Assembly: GCA_031292485.1 (NCBI GenBank) | Contig: JARLHA010000002.1 | Location: 1 to 61,140 of the forward strand | Reading direction: 5' to 3' | Source of the DNA: Mucilaginibacter sp. | GTDB taxonomy: Bacteria > Bacteroidota > Bacteroidia > Sphingobacteriales > Sphingobacteriaceae | DNA length: 61,140 nt | Shown here: positions 33,954 through 41,827 of the stretch, in pieces | Position numbering within the stretch: position 1 is the stretch's first letter | How the letters are laid out: every line of letters begins with the position of its first letter | The notes under the pieces: generated by a model | What the model saw: only the letters and a program-made list of their open reading frames with translations | The model's database searches: none | What the model was told of the DNA's origin: nothing | Made by a program: the position numbers and the translations under genes

Positions 33954-34883
33954 ATGACTAATACCCAATTAAACAGAATTAACTACTATAACATCCTGGC
34001 CATGCTCGCTTCGGCTTGCCTGGCGGTGGTTATTCCGTTTGAGCTGGTGCTGCTGTCATACGCTATATTGGGTCCGGCGCATTACCTTACCGAAATATCA
34101 TGGTTGAATGAACGCAAGTTTTTCACCTTAAAAAAATACGATTATGTGGTGGTGGTCGCTGTCGCGATCATTGCTTTTTTATTAAAGCTGCCTTACGGCT
34201 ATGTCATTTTTTACACCTTCGGGTTATCCTTTATTTTGCTGGTAACCGGCAGTGTGCTTTACCGTGTGCTTGCTTTTTGTTTGTTGATAGTAGCCGGTTA
34301 TTTTATATTGGGTAATAACCTGCTGCAAACTATTTTCGGGTTGTATATGCCTACGCTCATCCATGTTTATTTTTTTACCGGGGCCTTTATGCTATTTGGA
34401 GCGCTGAAAGACAAAATAGTTTCGGGCTATATCGCGTTTTTTGTTTTTTTGGCCTGCCCGTTATTGTTGTGTGTGCTGTTCAGGCACTTGCCCGTTAATA
34501 CCGCAAGCTGGGCCATCCATAGTTACGGGGACTTCGGCAGGCTCAATACCGTCACCCTAAAAAATAGCAAACTTGATATTTTTAATAACCCCATAAGTAT
34601 TATCTTAACCCGGCTCATCGCTTTTGCTTATACCTATCATTATATCAACTGGTTCAGCAAAACGCGTATTATTAACTGGCACCAGGTAAGTATGGTAAGG
34701 GCGGTATTTATCGGCGTGATCTGGATTGCATCTGTAGCCTTGTACTTTTACAATTACCGTTTAGGCATCAAATGGCTTTTCTTGCTGAGCCTTACCCATG
34801 TGCTATTGGAATTCCCGCTTAACCATCGTAGCTTTATAGGGATTGGGAGAAGGTTGGGGTGGGGAAAAGTTCATGGTTCATAG
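33954..34883 (+). CDS. Multi-pass membrane protein with in-membrane histidines (unknown)
   Basis: 309 residues and about nine or ten hydrophobic helices. Histidines sit in or at the edge of helices: GPAHYLTEISWL, MPTLIHVYFF, YTYHYINWFSKTRIINWH, LTHVLLEFPLNHRSF. This spacing recalls di-iron membrane oxygenases such as Brp/Blh carotenoid cleavage proteins, but I cannot assign the family. The last codons and the stop (34881-34883) are made by the first words of the following repeat element, so the C-terminal KVHGS may not be ancestral. Starts 17 bases after a GTCCGAAA word array. Confidence 0.6.
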   Translation: MTNTQLNRINYYNILAMLASACLAVVIPFELVLLSYAILGPAHYLTEISWLNERKFFTLKKYDYVVVVAVAIIAFLLKLPYGYVIFYTFGLSFILLVTGSVLYRVLAFCLLIVAGYFILGNNLLQTIFGLYMPTLIHVYFFTGAFMLFGALKDKIVSGYIAFFVFLACPLLLCVLFRHLPVNTASWAIHSYGDFGRLNTVTLKNSKLDIFNNPISIILTRLIAFAYTYHYINWFSKTRIINWHQVSMVRAVFIGVIWIASVALYFYNYRLGIKWLFLLSLTHVLLEFPLNHRSFIGIGRRLGWGKVHGS

Positions 34884-35000
34884 TTCATGGTTCATGGTAG
34901 CTGCAGATCAGTTCATGGATCATAGTTCATGGTTCATGGTAGCTGCGGATTTTTGGATATACCTTTTTTACTATGAACTATGAACCATCAACTATGAACT
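34868..35000. repeat. Word palindrome with direct repeats (GTTCATGG words)
   Basis: Two direct copies of about 40 bp (from 34868 and 34911) end in GGTTCATGGTAGCTGC. They are followed at 34970-35000 by an inverted arm made of ACTATGAACTATGAACCATC words. It overlaps the stop codon of the upstream gene and ends one base before the ATG of the downstream gene (35002). Confidence 0.85.
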
Positions 35001-35001
35001 A

Positions 35002-35343
35002 ATGAAATACAATAACCAACTTGCAGACCGCATTCGGGAAGCCCTGCAGCATTTGCCCGATGTAGCGGAAAAAGAAATGTTTAGCGGGGTATGCTTTATG
35101 GTTAACGGCAAAATGTGCATTTGCGTGAGCCATGATGACCTGCTATGCCGCATTGGCGCCGATGAAATGGAGACAGCGCTGGAGAACAACTATGTGAGCC
35201 AAATGGTAATGGCCCGCGACAAACCCAGCAAGGATTATGTTTACGTAAGCCCCGAAGGCTTTCAGCGGCAGCAAGATTTTGATCACTGGATAAAGCTTTG
35301 CCTGGCTTTTAACCCGAAGGCGAAGGCGTCGAAGAAGAGGTGA
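35002..35343 (+). CDS. TfoX/Sxy N-terminal-domain protein
   Basis: 113 residues covering only the TfoX_N domain ([20 protein letters not shown], then [12 protein letters not shown] and [11 protein letters not shown]). The C-terminal domain of full Sxy/TfoX competence regulators is missing, as in many short family members. Function unknown in Bacteroidota; may bind nucleic acid or another protein. The stop codon TGA is the first three bases of the heptamer array that follows. Confidence 0.85.
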   Translation: MKYNNQLADRIREALQHLPDVAEKEMFSGVCFMVNGKMCICVSHDDLLCRIGADEMETALENNYVSQMVMARDKPSKDYVYVSPEGFQRQQDFDHWIKLCLAFNPKAKASKKR

Positions 35344-35410
35344 AAGGTGAAAGGTGAAAGGTGAAAGGTGAAAGGTGAAAGGTGAAAGGTGAAAGGTGAA
35401 AGGTGAAAGG
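35341..35410. repeat. (TGAAAGG)10 heptanucleotide tandem array
   Basis: Exactly ten perfect TGAAAGG units, the first supplying the TGA stop codon of the TfoX_N gene. Followed by a GCCTGCC/GGCAGGC hairpin near 35415-35432. Perfect identity of all units suggests recent slippage and a length likely to vary between strains. Confidence 0.95.
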
Positions 35411-35467
35411 TGAAGCCTGCCTTACGGCAGGCGTGGATACAAGTATTAAATTGAGAATCAAAAAGTC

Positions 35468-35920
35468 ATGTATTATAAAAAAAGGATTTTAGCGATATTA
35501 ATTCCGCTGCTTTTGATGTTTGCCTTTAGTAAAGTGCAGGCACAGGCAACCAATGCCGAGATAGCCACACAGCAAATTACGGCGGCTATGGACAGCTCGG
35601 CAAGTGAATGGAACAAAGGAGACCTGGAAAGTTTTATGAATCTGTACAATCCTTCAGCCACCATGATGATGCCTTCGGGGCCGGTAGGTTTGGATGCAAT
35701 AAGGGCTTTGTATGTTAACAAATATTTTAACGGCAAGATGCCAAAACAAAACCTGCGCTATTCAGAAATGAAAGTACGAATGCTGGGTGATGATTATGCC
35801 TTGTTAACCGGGGCATTTACCTTGTATGGCAATAATTTACCTATTCGTTCCGGAAGGTATTCGCTGGTGATGATCCATACCAAATACGGCTGGAAGATCC
35901 TGCATGATCATTCGGGTTAA
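35468..35920 (+). CDS. Secreted SnoaL/DUF4440-like protein (NTF2 fold)
   Basis: 150 residues: signal peptide to about QAQA (residue 27), then an NTF2-like fold (SSASEWNKGDLESFMNLYNP, MMMPSGPVGLDAIRALY, GDYALLTG-like GDDYALLTGAFTLYG, YGWKILHDHSG). Members of this family are ligand-binding or small-molecule enzymes. No specific reaction can be inferred. The stop overlaps the convergent gene by four bases. Confidence 0.85.
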   Translation: MYYKKRILAILIPLLLMFAFSKVQAQATNAEIATQQITAAMDSSASEWNKGDLESFMNLYNPSATMMMPSGPVGLDAIRALYVNKYFNGKMPKQNLRYSEMKVRMLGDDYALLTGAFTLYGNNLPIRSGRYSLVMIHTKYGWKILHDHSG

Positions 35921-36180
35921 CCGGCTGCGAGCGCAGGTTCTGTTTCTGGTTCTGGTTCTGGCTCAGGATTTCCTTCAGCATGTTCAATTTCCAAATTCCA
36001 TCGCCTTACTTTATCCCATTGATAAAGCAGGGTACCAATAAGCGTGAAATTTAAAACAGACAGCGCAAAATTAATGATAGCCAGGTAAGGTGGCCTTTGA
36101 TTCGAAAGAAAGTTGGCATAAACTCCGGCAATGGTTAAAAGCACTGCATAACACAAAAGGACTTTCTTGTACTTTTTCAT
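35917..36180 (-). CDS. Small membrane protein with (Pro-Glu) repeat tail
   Basis: 87 residues from ATG 36180 (MKKYKKVLLCYAVLL); an in-frame ATG at 36210 is less likely. Two hydrophobic helices are followed by a charged region and a tail PEPEPEPETEPA before ALAAG. PE repeats form extended acidic spacers. No family recognised; convergent overlap of four bases with the NTF2-like gene. Confidence 0.55.
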   Translation of the reverse strand: MKKYKKVLLCYAVLLTIAGVYANFLSNQRPPYLAIINFALSVLNFTLIGTLLYQWDKVRRWNLEIEHAEGNPEPEPEPETEPALAAG

Positions 36181-36243
36181 CTTAAAATTATTAATTAAGT
36201 TGACATACAAAATATAAAAAACTGAATATCAATAAATTAAAGC

Positions 36244-36735
36244 CTATTCCAACCCGATGTATTCCTTCTGTTTAATCTCGACAATCCCCATGGTCTGATC
36301 GCGGCGCACGCGGATATTCACCATGTAAAAGCTATTGGAATACAAATAAATATTGTCAGTTTCATCAACACCGCGAAACACGGGTTCGAGCCCGTACCTT
36401 TTGGCCTGGCCGATCATGTTAATGATATTTTGCACATCCGTTGAAGTGTAAACAAGTGTGCGTAAAACAGTCCCATTATAAAGTTTGACAAAGCTGCCTG
36501 TAGCAATTTTTTCAGAACCGGGTTTTGCACCAACACTATTAAAATATTCCATTTGCTGCCCATCAACGTCTTCCAGATAATCCTGTTTAAAAGCATTACC
36601 TTGTTTAAGGGTGGCGTATACCGCATCATTATTAAGGGTGGTTAAGTAAATCAGCTGGTCAAATTTTATGCTTTGCCCGTACATCCTGGCGCTGCCCAAA
36701 AGCAGCAAGGGGAAAAGGAACAGGTATTTTTTCAT
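36244..36735 (-). CDS. Exported protein of unknown function
   Basis: 163 residues from the Met at 36735, which gives a clean signal peptide (MKKYLFLFPLLLLGSARMYG); an upstream ATG at 36780 abuts the acylase stop. The mature part is mixed alpha/beta with no recognised motif. It follows the acylase gene by 45 bases, so it may share its transcript. Confidence 0.6.
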   Translation of the reverse strand: MKKYLFLFPLLLLGSARMYGQSIKFDQLIYLTTLNNDAVYATLKQGNAFKQDYLEDVDGQQMEYFNSVGAKPGSEKIATGSFVKLYNGTVLRTLVYTSTDVQNIINMIGQAKRYGLEPVFRGVDETDNIYLYSNSFYMVNIRVRRDQTMGIVEIKQKEYIGLE

Positions 36736-36780
36736 GGTCAAAAGTAATGGTTGTTCAAATATACTTATTTTGATCTTCAC

Positions 36781-38952
36781 TTACATTCCCGGATGGTACG
36801 TTTTTGCGGCATGTTTTAACACCTCTTTCTTATAAAACAATACATCTTTAAACTTACCTTCAATATACATGCCAGCCTGATCCGTGTAGTTTTTTGAGGC
36901 GGAATTAAATGATTCTCCGCCGGTTACGATAGTTTTCGCCTTAATTCGGGCACCAAATTCCACAGCTGCAATAAAACTATTGCCCGAATAACCATACCGT
37001 TTTTGTGTATTCATGGTACGGCTTACAAATGAGGGCAGTTGGCCAAACAACGATGAAGTTTGCCCTACGGGCAGGCTTGGCAGGCTATCGCTGAAAGTAA
37101 TTCCATCGGCAGGGCGTTGGTATCGGTTAATGTCGCCCCAGGGCGTTTTCCAGGTACCGTAACGTTTGTTTAAATTATTAATCGCCAGTGTTAAATTATC
37201 TATGTAACGCCCCGGTGGCAGGCTTTTCACCATATTGTTCACCCTTTCAGTTACGTAGGTACTTTCTTCAGCCGTTTTTACAGGGGGTAATGCGCGTACC
37301 ATCAACGTCCCCCACTCCACTGCAATTGTGGTAGCCACAGAATTGATGGCCGAGCGCTTATCCCATTGCTTCAATATAGCTATTGGCCCGGCCAGTTGCT
37401 GTTTAGCCGAATCGGGCGCCAAATCGTACGCTTTAAACAAGGGCGGCAGCAGCACGTCAAAGGCAGCGAGGTAATGATCGTACCCTTTGCCGATCAGACC
37501 GTCAAGTGTAAGTTTTTTTGCATCGTTTAATAATTTAATGGCATTTACCGCCCGGTAGTTTTGCCCATCGGGCGCCATGTAGGCAGGGTATTTATTTTTA
37601 TCGGGACTGCTTTTGCCTGACGATGCGTAAGGGGTTGAGTTGCAGTTCTGGATCCAGCCACTTTTTGGGTTGTACAAATGCACAATTTCATTTATTGTAT
37701 GGAGACCCTGCCATTCGGTTGCCGGAGTGGTGCCATCAACGGGTAAGGTCCAGTCGGGTTTCGGGTCGCGTTTGGGCATAAAGTTGCCGTACCAAAAGGC
37801 AATATTCCCCTGGTCGTCGGCATACACTGTATTGTTTGTACCGTTGGAAAGCAGTCCCATCGCTTTCTTATACGCAGCAAAGCTATTGGCTTTGGTAATA
37901 AGCCACGATTCAAGCAGGGCATTGTAAGATCGGTTGTTAGCCTTAAGCGCCAGCCATTTGCCATCACGACTGCCCAATACCGGGCCATGGTGGGTATAAT
38001 AGCCCGTGATGGTTTTTTCTTCGGTATGGTCGCCGGTTTTAACTCTAAAAACCAGCTTCCGTTCTGTAACCGGTTTTAACGCGCCGTTATATTCATAAAA
38101 CCAATGGCCGTCTTTCTTAATAACCTTTTCGGCATACAGGTCGCCTACGTCGGCACTACTGCTGGTGTGCATCCAGCCGCAGTGCCGGTTAAAACCCTGG
38201 TAAACAAAAAACTGCCCCCATGTAACTGCACCGTAAACATTAAGCCCTTCATCGCTTACCATTTGCACCTCGCTGCGAAAATAAAAAGGCACATGCGGAT
38301 TAATATACAACAACGCATGCCCAGATGCCGAACGCGACGGTGCAATGGCGAAACCATTGGAGCCGATCTCTCTTTCGTCCATACCGGGTTTGTAAACAGC
38401 GCCTATCTTTTCATCGCCCTTGCCATAAAAATTACGCGTATCCTCCTGGGTTAAGCCGCCGGTAACGGTTGCGGATACGCTGCCATCTGTAAACATCAAT
38501 GCATACCATGGCTCAAAATACTGAAAAACAGCAGGTTTAACTTCGGGGTGTTTGTACAGATAATAGTTCACCCCGTCGGCAAAAGCATTCAATAGTTTAC
38601 GAAATGCGGGTTGCGCGGTTTGATAATCTTTTATCGCGTCAGCCGTATCGGCTATCATTTGAAGCTGCACATCCTGGCAAAAGCTTTTGTCGCCATCCAC
38701 CTCAGTAAGTTTACCCAGCTGGTATAAATAGTTTTGTTCGATACCCTTAAAGTTGTCTTCGCATTCGGCGTACATCAGCCCAAAAACAGCGTCAGCATCG
38801 GTTTTACCATAAATGTGAGGAATACCCCAGTTATCGCGAATGATGGTAACCGCTGTGGCTTCGGCCTCAAATCGCTTTAACGCGGTGGCTGTGTTTTTTT
38901 GAGCGATGCCGTTAAAGGGCAGCAAGGTGATCACTAATAATAAATATTTCAT
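36781..38952 (-). CDS. Penicillin acylase-family Ntn hydrolase (acylase, AHL-acylase-like)
   Basis: 723 residues with signal peptide (LLLVITLLPFNGIAQ). N-terminal alpha-chain region includes IIRDNWGIPHIYGKTDADA, then the catalytic Ser198 after Gly in EIGSNGFAIAPSRSASG, where the precursor is cut to free the nucleophile. Later features include TPWGDINRYQRP and PVGQTSSLFGQLPSF. Family members hydrolyse amides such as penicillin G or acyl-homoserine lactones in the periplasm; substrate here is unknown. An AHL-degrading role is a possibility, not a finding. Divergent from the RNA element at 39.2 kb. Confidence 0.92.
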   Translation of the reverse strand: MKYLLLVITLLPFNGIAQKNTATALKRFEAEATAVTIIRDNWGIPHIYGKTDADAVFGLMYAECEDNFKGIEQNYLYQLGKLTEVDGDKSFCQDVQLQMIADTADAIKDYQTAQPAFRKLLNAFADGVNYYLYKHPEVKPAVFQYFEPWYALMFTDGSVSATVTGGLTQEDTRNFYGKGDEKIGAVYKPGMDEREIGSNGFAIAPSRSASGHALLYINPHVPFYFRSEVQMVSDEGLNVYGAVTWGQFFVYQGFNRHCGWMHTSSSADVGDLYAEKVIKKDGHWFYEYNGALKPVTERKLVFRVKTGDHTEEKTITGYYTHHGPVLGSRDGKWLALKANNRSYNALLESWLITKANSFAAYKKAMGLLSNGTNNTVYADDQGNIAFWYGNFMPKRDPKPDWTLPVDGTTPATEWQGLHTINEIVHLYNPKSGWIQNCNSTPYASSGKSSPDKNKYPAYMAPDGQNYRAVNAIKLLNDAKKLTLDGLIGKGYDHYLAAFDVLLPPLFKAYDLAPDSAKQQLAGPIAILKQWDKRSAINSVATTIAVEWGTLMVRALPPVKTAEESTYVTERVNNMVKSLPPGRYIDNLTLAINNLNKRYGTWKTPWGDINRYQRPADGITFSDSLPSLPVGQTSSLFGQLPSFVSRTMNTQKRYGYSGNSFIAAVEFGARIKAKTIVTGGESFNSASKNYTDQAGMYIEGKFKDVLFYKKEVLKHAAKTYHPGM

Positions 38953-39139
38953 CGTTGCAAAAACATTTCTACTAATAATTTAAAACAAAAAGGACTACCT
39001 GATACAAGTTTTATAAAATATTCTTAATTTTACTGCATATTACATAATAATATTACAAAGCCCCCGTTAGAAAGTAGCCTTTTTATCAAAATAGCTGAAA
39101 ATAAAACACTTGGGCATAAATTTTGCACCCGGAAACAAA

Positions 39140-39295
39140 ATGCATTTCTAAACTGCCGGTCGCAATTTGACTGGTATTTTTCAAATAAAGAACTTGGATG
39201 ATCAGTAAACATGAGGTCTGAGATTTAGTTGATCAACATTATTGGATTTATGATGTTGTAATGCGTTCCGGGGTGAGATACGGAACGCATTTTTT
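39140..39295 (+). ncRNA. Candidate structured RNA, copy B
   Basis: Shares with copy A (12.5 kb) an AACAAAA(A)TG.ATTTC segment at the 5' side, the box GATTTAGTTGAT at 39222-39233 and the terminal hairpin. In both copies the box starts exactly 41 bases before the conserved GCGTTCC of the hairpin. The 29-nt spacer differs in sequence yet folds in both: here CAACATTA (39234-39241) pairs with TGATGTTG, with a further CCGGTC/GACTGG hairpin upstream (about 39154-39172). No good promoter was seen beyond a TAAATTTTG at 39117. The rest of the 474-bp gap has no supported gene. Confidence 0.5.
39261..39295 (+). terminator. Terminator hairpin with GGGTGAGATA loop
   Basis: ATGCGTTCCG 39261-39270 and CGGAACGCAT 39281-39290 with loop GGGTGAGATA, followed by a T run. 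Same loop and inner stem as 12630-12659; outer bases covary (AAGCG/CGCTT versus ATGCG/CGCAT). Confidence 0.8.
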
Positions 39296-39426
39296 ATTCC
39301 GGTAACGTTCCCGGCGTTTCTTTCTGGCAACGGCATCTACCCTTACTTCATCGAGCCCGGCTTAAAAATAACTTAAACAATTTAGCTGTTATTATTGTTG
39401 TTATTATCTAGTAAAAAACCAATATC

Positions 39427-39948
39427 ATGAAATACGCCTATATTATCGGTTCGAACGCGTTTGTCGTTCACAGCAAGGTGATCAGCTATGCCAACCAGGG
39501 AGAAGACCTGGAATTTCTGAGGATCAATTCTATTTACCACGATCAATCGCCGCCTGCTCCCGAAACCCACCTGGATTGCGACATCAATATCAAAGACCTG
39601 AATGGCACGCCGGTTACCCTGCTTGCCAACAAATCGGTTGCAGGAGTACCCTATACAGTAAAAACCGCACGCGACAGCGTTGAGGTTTTAAGAACCGATG
39701 GCAGCACCCTGATCCACATCCACCAGATGGATGATGATACGGCCATGAGCCTTGAGCACAACATTACCGCCGAACTGGAAGTGAGTATGCCGGTAGTAGT
39801 GATCCGCATCTTCGGCGACTTTATCCTCGGCGACCTCCACATCAGTGCACAAAGCGAAAAGCTTTTTATAAATGATAACGGCTATGGCAACTCTGTACAA
39901 GCCGGGCTTAACCAATTGCGGTTTACCGAAGAAGGCGTGGAGGTGTGA
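39427..39948 (+). CDS. Hypothetical protein, 173 residues
   Basis: Mostly beta-strand, acidic, no signal peptide: MKYAYIIGSNAFVVHSKVISY at the N-terminus, SIYHDQSPPAPETHLDCDIN in the middle, and a C-terminal GNSVQAGLNQLRFTEEGVEV. I do not recognise the family. It has a weak purine tract before the ATG and lies downstream of RNA copy B. Followed by GGTTCATAG/GTTCATGG words. Confidence 0.65.
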   Translation: MKYAYIIGSNAFVVHSKVISYANQGEDLEFLRINSIYHDQSPPAPETHLDCDINIKDLNGTPVTLLANKSVAGVPYTVKTARDSVEVLRTDGSTLIHIHQMDDDTAMSLEHNITAELEVSMPVVVIRIFGDFILGDLHISAQSEKLFINDNGYGNSVQAGLNQLRFTEEGVEV

Positions 39949-40031
39949 GGTGGTTCACATGGTTGATGGTTCATAGTTCATGGCAGGAAAGACAGTAGTT
40001 GATGAATCAGAGTCCATGGCTATTGTTTGAT

Positions 40032-40065
40032 GGCAACATTGGTAACAACTGTTGGTAATGTTGCC
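40032..40065. repeat. GGCAACATT inverted repeat
   Basis: GGCAACATT 40032-40040 and AATGTTGCC 40057-40065 enclose GGTAACAACTGTTGGT, itself partly palindromic. Related to the GGTAACA words at 30392-30429. It sits between the 173-residue gene and the convergent 183-residue gene. Confidence 0.75.
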
Positions 40066-40107
40066 AAATGTTACCAATTGCAGCGAATGTCTGTTCAGTC
40101 GACCGGG

Positions 40108-40659
40108 TTAGATATTCAGCAAATTATTGTAAGTCCGGGTAAACATCTGCCTTATTAATTGTTCTTTATTGTCAATGTCTCCGGCATTTCTGTTTACCAA
40201 AAGGTATCCACTAACAGATTCATAAATAAAATGATCAAAGGTCTGATCCCCTATGGTAGCTTCTACAATTTGGCTATATACACGAAATCGCTGTGTGTTT
40301 TCAAAGTCTTCTGCCCGATTTGAAATCGGGTCAATTGTTCGTGCTCCGATAAAACCGAAGGATGCGTCCGGGTAATCCTTTAAAATCAACTGTACGGATC
40401 TTAAACAAGTGATAAGAATATTAAAAACGTCCCCTTTATTGACGATGTGAGAATATTTATAGTCGCTTTTGCTGTCTTTTTGAGCATAAAACTTCAATGC
40501 AAATACGCCTTCTGAATGATATTCCGCCCGCAAAATATATGCATAGCGCGTAATCGGCGAATTAAATTTGTAGATTAGTGTAAACAAGTGGTCGCTACCA
40601 TCCCTGCAAAGTTGTCTTTGTATAAATCGTAAGGGATAACCTGGAGAATTAAATATCAA
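40108..40659 (-). CDS. Unknown protein, second gene of a coupled pair
   Basis: 183 residues, mixed alpha/beta, no signal peptide. Notable parts: YAYILRAEYHSEGVFALKFY, ILKDYPDASFGFIGARTIDP, and an ending of helical character (KEQLIRQMFTRTYNNLLNI). Not a family I recognise. Its ATG overlaps the stop of the 61-residue basic protein (ATGA, 40656-40659), so both are made together. The AT-rich composition, lower than that of the flanking core genes, suggests an accessory or acquired module. A toxin/antitoxin-type or defence role is possible but not shown. Confidence 0.6.
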   Translation of the reverse strand: MIFNSPGYPLRFIQRQLCRDGSDHLFTLIYKFNSPITRYAYILRAEYHSEGVFALKFYAQKDSKSDYKYSHIVNKGDVFNILITCLRSVQLILKDYPDASFGFIGARTIDPISNRAEDFENTQRFRVYSQIVEATIGDQTFDHFIYESVSGYLLVNRNAGDIDNKEQLIRQMFTRTYNNLLNI

Positions 40660-40841
40660 GGAATCAGAAAAAAGGCCTGGTTTTGTGATACCTGTACCGC
40701 GGCACGAACACGGCGTCTGGCATTGACACGTTTTCCCTTCACAATGACAGAAGCGAGCGTTACAGACTGCACCTGATCAAGTGGTGTCCAGCCCAGCCGT
40801 TCTCCCTTTGAAATTGTTTTTTTTACTACTTTCCGTGCCAT
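40656..40841 (-). CDS. Small basic protein, first gene of the coupled pair
   Basis: 61 residues from ATG 40841 (MARKVVKKTISKGERLGWT); an in-frame ATG at 40898 would add a hydrophobic stretch and is less likely. Highly basic, with a RVNARRRVRAAVQVS segment that could contact nucleic acid. Stop overlaps the next start. Same layout (short protein first, larger unknown second) as the pairs at 12.8 and 18.4 kb. Confidence 0.6.
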   Translation of the reverse strand: MARKVVKKTISKGERLGWTPLDQVQSVTLASVIVKGKRVNARRRVRAAVQVSQNQAFFLIP

Positions 40842-40997
40842 AATACAAATATAACTAACCTGACAATTTAAAACAAGAAAAGTTATGCAATGAAGCAACC
40901 TGTCTTTGGCTAACCATGAGGTACGCCACCTCTTTTGACTGCCATGGCTCGCCTCGCGCTTGAAGAGGGCATATCATGTAATAGTCAGAATTTACAA

Positions 40998-41759
40998 TTA
41001 TGGTGCATCAATAACATTTATATCAACAAAATCCAATTTGTATTCCGTCGAATGTAATTCTGCTTGAGAGTATCTTAAGTTTCTGTAACCAAGCCTAACC
41101 ATTAACCGACAGATCGCTGTGATTTGATCTTCAGTCATTTTCAACCCAAAAACGATTCCGGTTATAGCTTCCATCGGAAATGGAGCTAATCCAAAATTCT
41201 TTATCCATATTCTAATTTCCTGTTCGTAGCTCCAATGGCTGGATTTATAGAAAGGTAATGATGACAAAATATCTTCTTTGTGAACTTCCAAAATATTAAT
41301 ATTAGGCATCACATCCTGATAATTAACCCTTCTGATTTCTTTATACCATTCTTTCATGGTATTTAAGTCAAACTCCAGGCAAACACCCCTATGGCAATTC
41401 GAATAATGAGCCCACAGTAACAAATTGTTATAATTTTCGGAAAAACAACAAATACCTACATTACTAATTAGTTGCTTTAGAGGCTCATAAACGTTATTTA
41501 ATTCTTTTGGATTCTTTTTAAAATAAGTTACTATCGTCTCTGCGTCGAATTTACTCTTTTTAATAAAATCTTCGCTTTGCATTAAAGATCGCAATTCGGA
41601 TTCATTCAAATCCTGCCGAAAGCTGATATTATTATCGAATGGATCATTAAAATCTTCAGGGCTTGAAAACCATAATTTAGCGTTGATTAAAAGGTCGTAA
41701 AAATTTTGGTCGACTTTTGTGTATTTGTATATTTTTTCTGGTAGAGTATTTACTTCCAT
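40998..41759 (-). CDS. DUF2971 domain protein
   Basis: 253 residues with the DUF2971 hallmarks: IYKYTKVDQNFYDLLINAKL near the start, LWFSSPEDFNDPFD, CFSENYNNLLLWAHYSN and HRGVCLEFDL. The domain is widespread and often sits in accessory islands; no enzymatic activity is established, although the conserved W-x-H-Y and E suggests an active or binding site. No signal peptide. AT-rich, like the neighbouring coupled pair. A GAACTA/ACCATC word array lies between it and the next gene upstream. Confidence 0.88.
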   Translation of the reverse strand: MEVNTLPEKIYKYTKVDQNFYDLLINAKLWFSSPEDFNDPFDNNISFRQDLNESELRSLMQSEDFIKKSKFDAETIVTYFKKNPKELNNVYEPLKQLISNVGICCFSENYNNLLLWAHYSNCHRGVCLEFDLNTMKEWYKEIRRVNYQDVMPNINILEVHKEDILSSLPFYKSSHWSYEQEIRIWIKNFGLAPFPMEAITGIVFGLKMTEDQITAICRLMVRLGYRNLRYSQAELHSTEYKLDFVDINVIDAP

Positions 41760-41827
41760 TACAACAATTAGGTTTATTTAAAAATTCCTTTCCCATGAAC
41801 TAAAAACCATCACCCAAAAACTAAGGA

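Noticed and set aside
34868..35410. Possible CRISPR array (regular short repeats)
   Set aside because: Repeats are continuous without unique spacers, unit is 7 or about 40 bp, and no cas genes are present.
36781..38952. Firm assignment of the acylase as an AHL quorum-quenching enzyme
   Set aside because: Family membership and nucleophile are clear, but substrate cannot be told from sequence.
39030..39212. Minus-strand 60-residue frame over RNA copy B
   Set aside because: Covers non-coding conserved structure, no motif, and poor start context.
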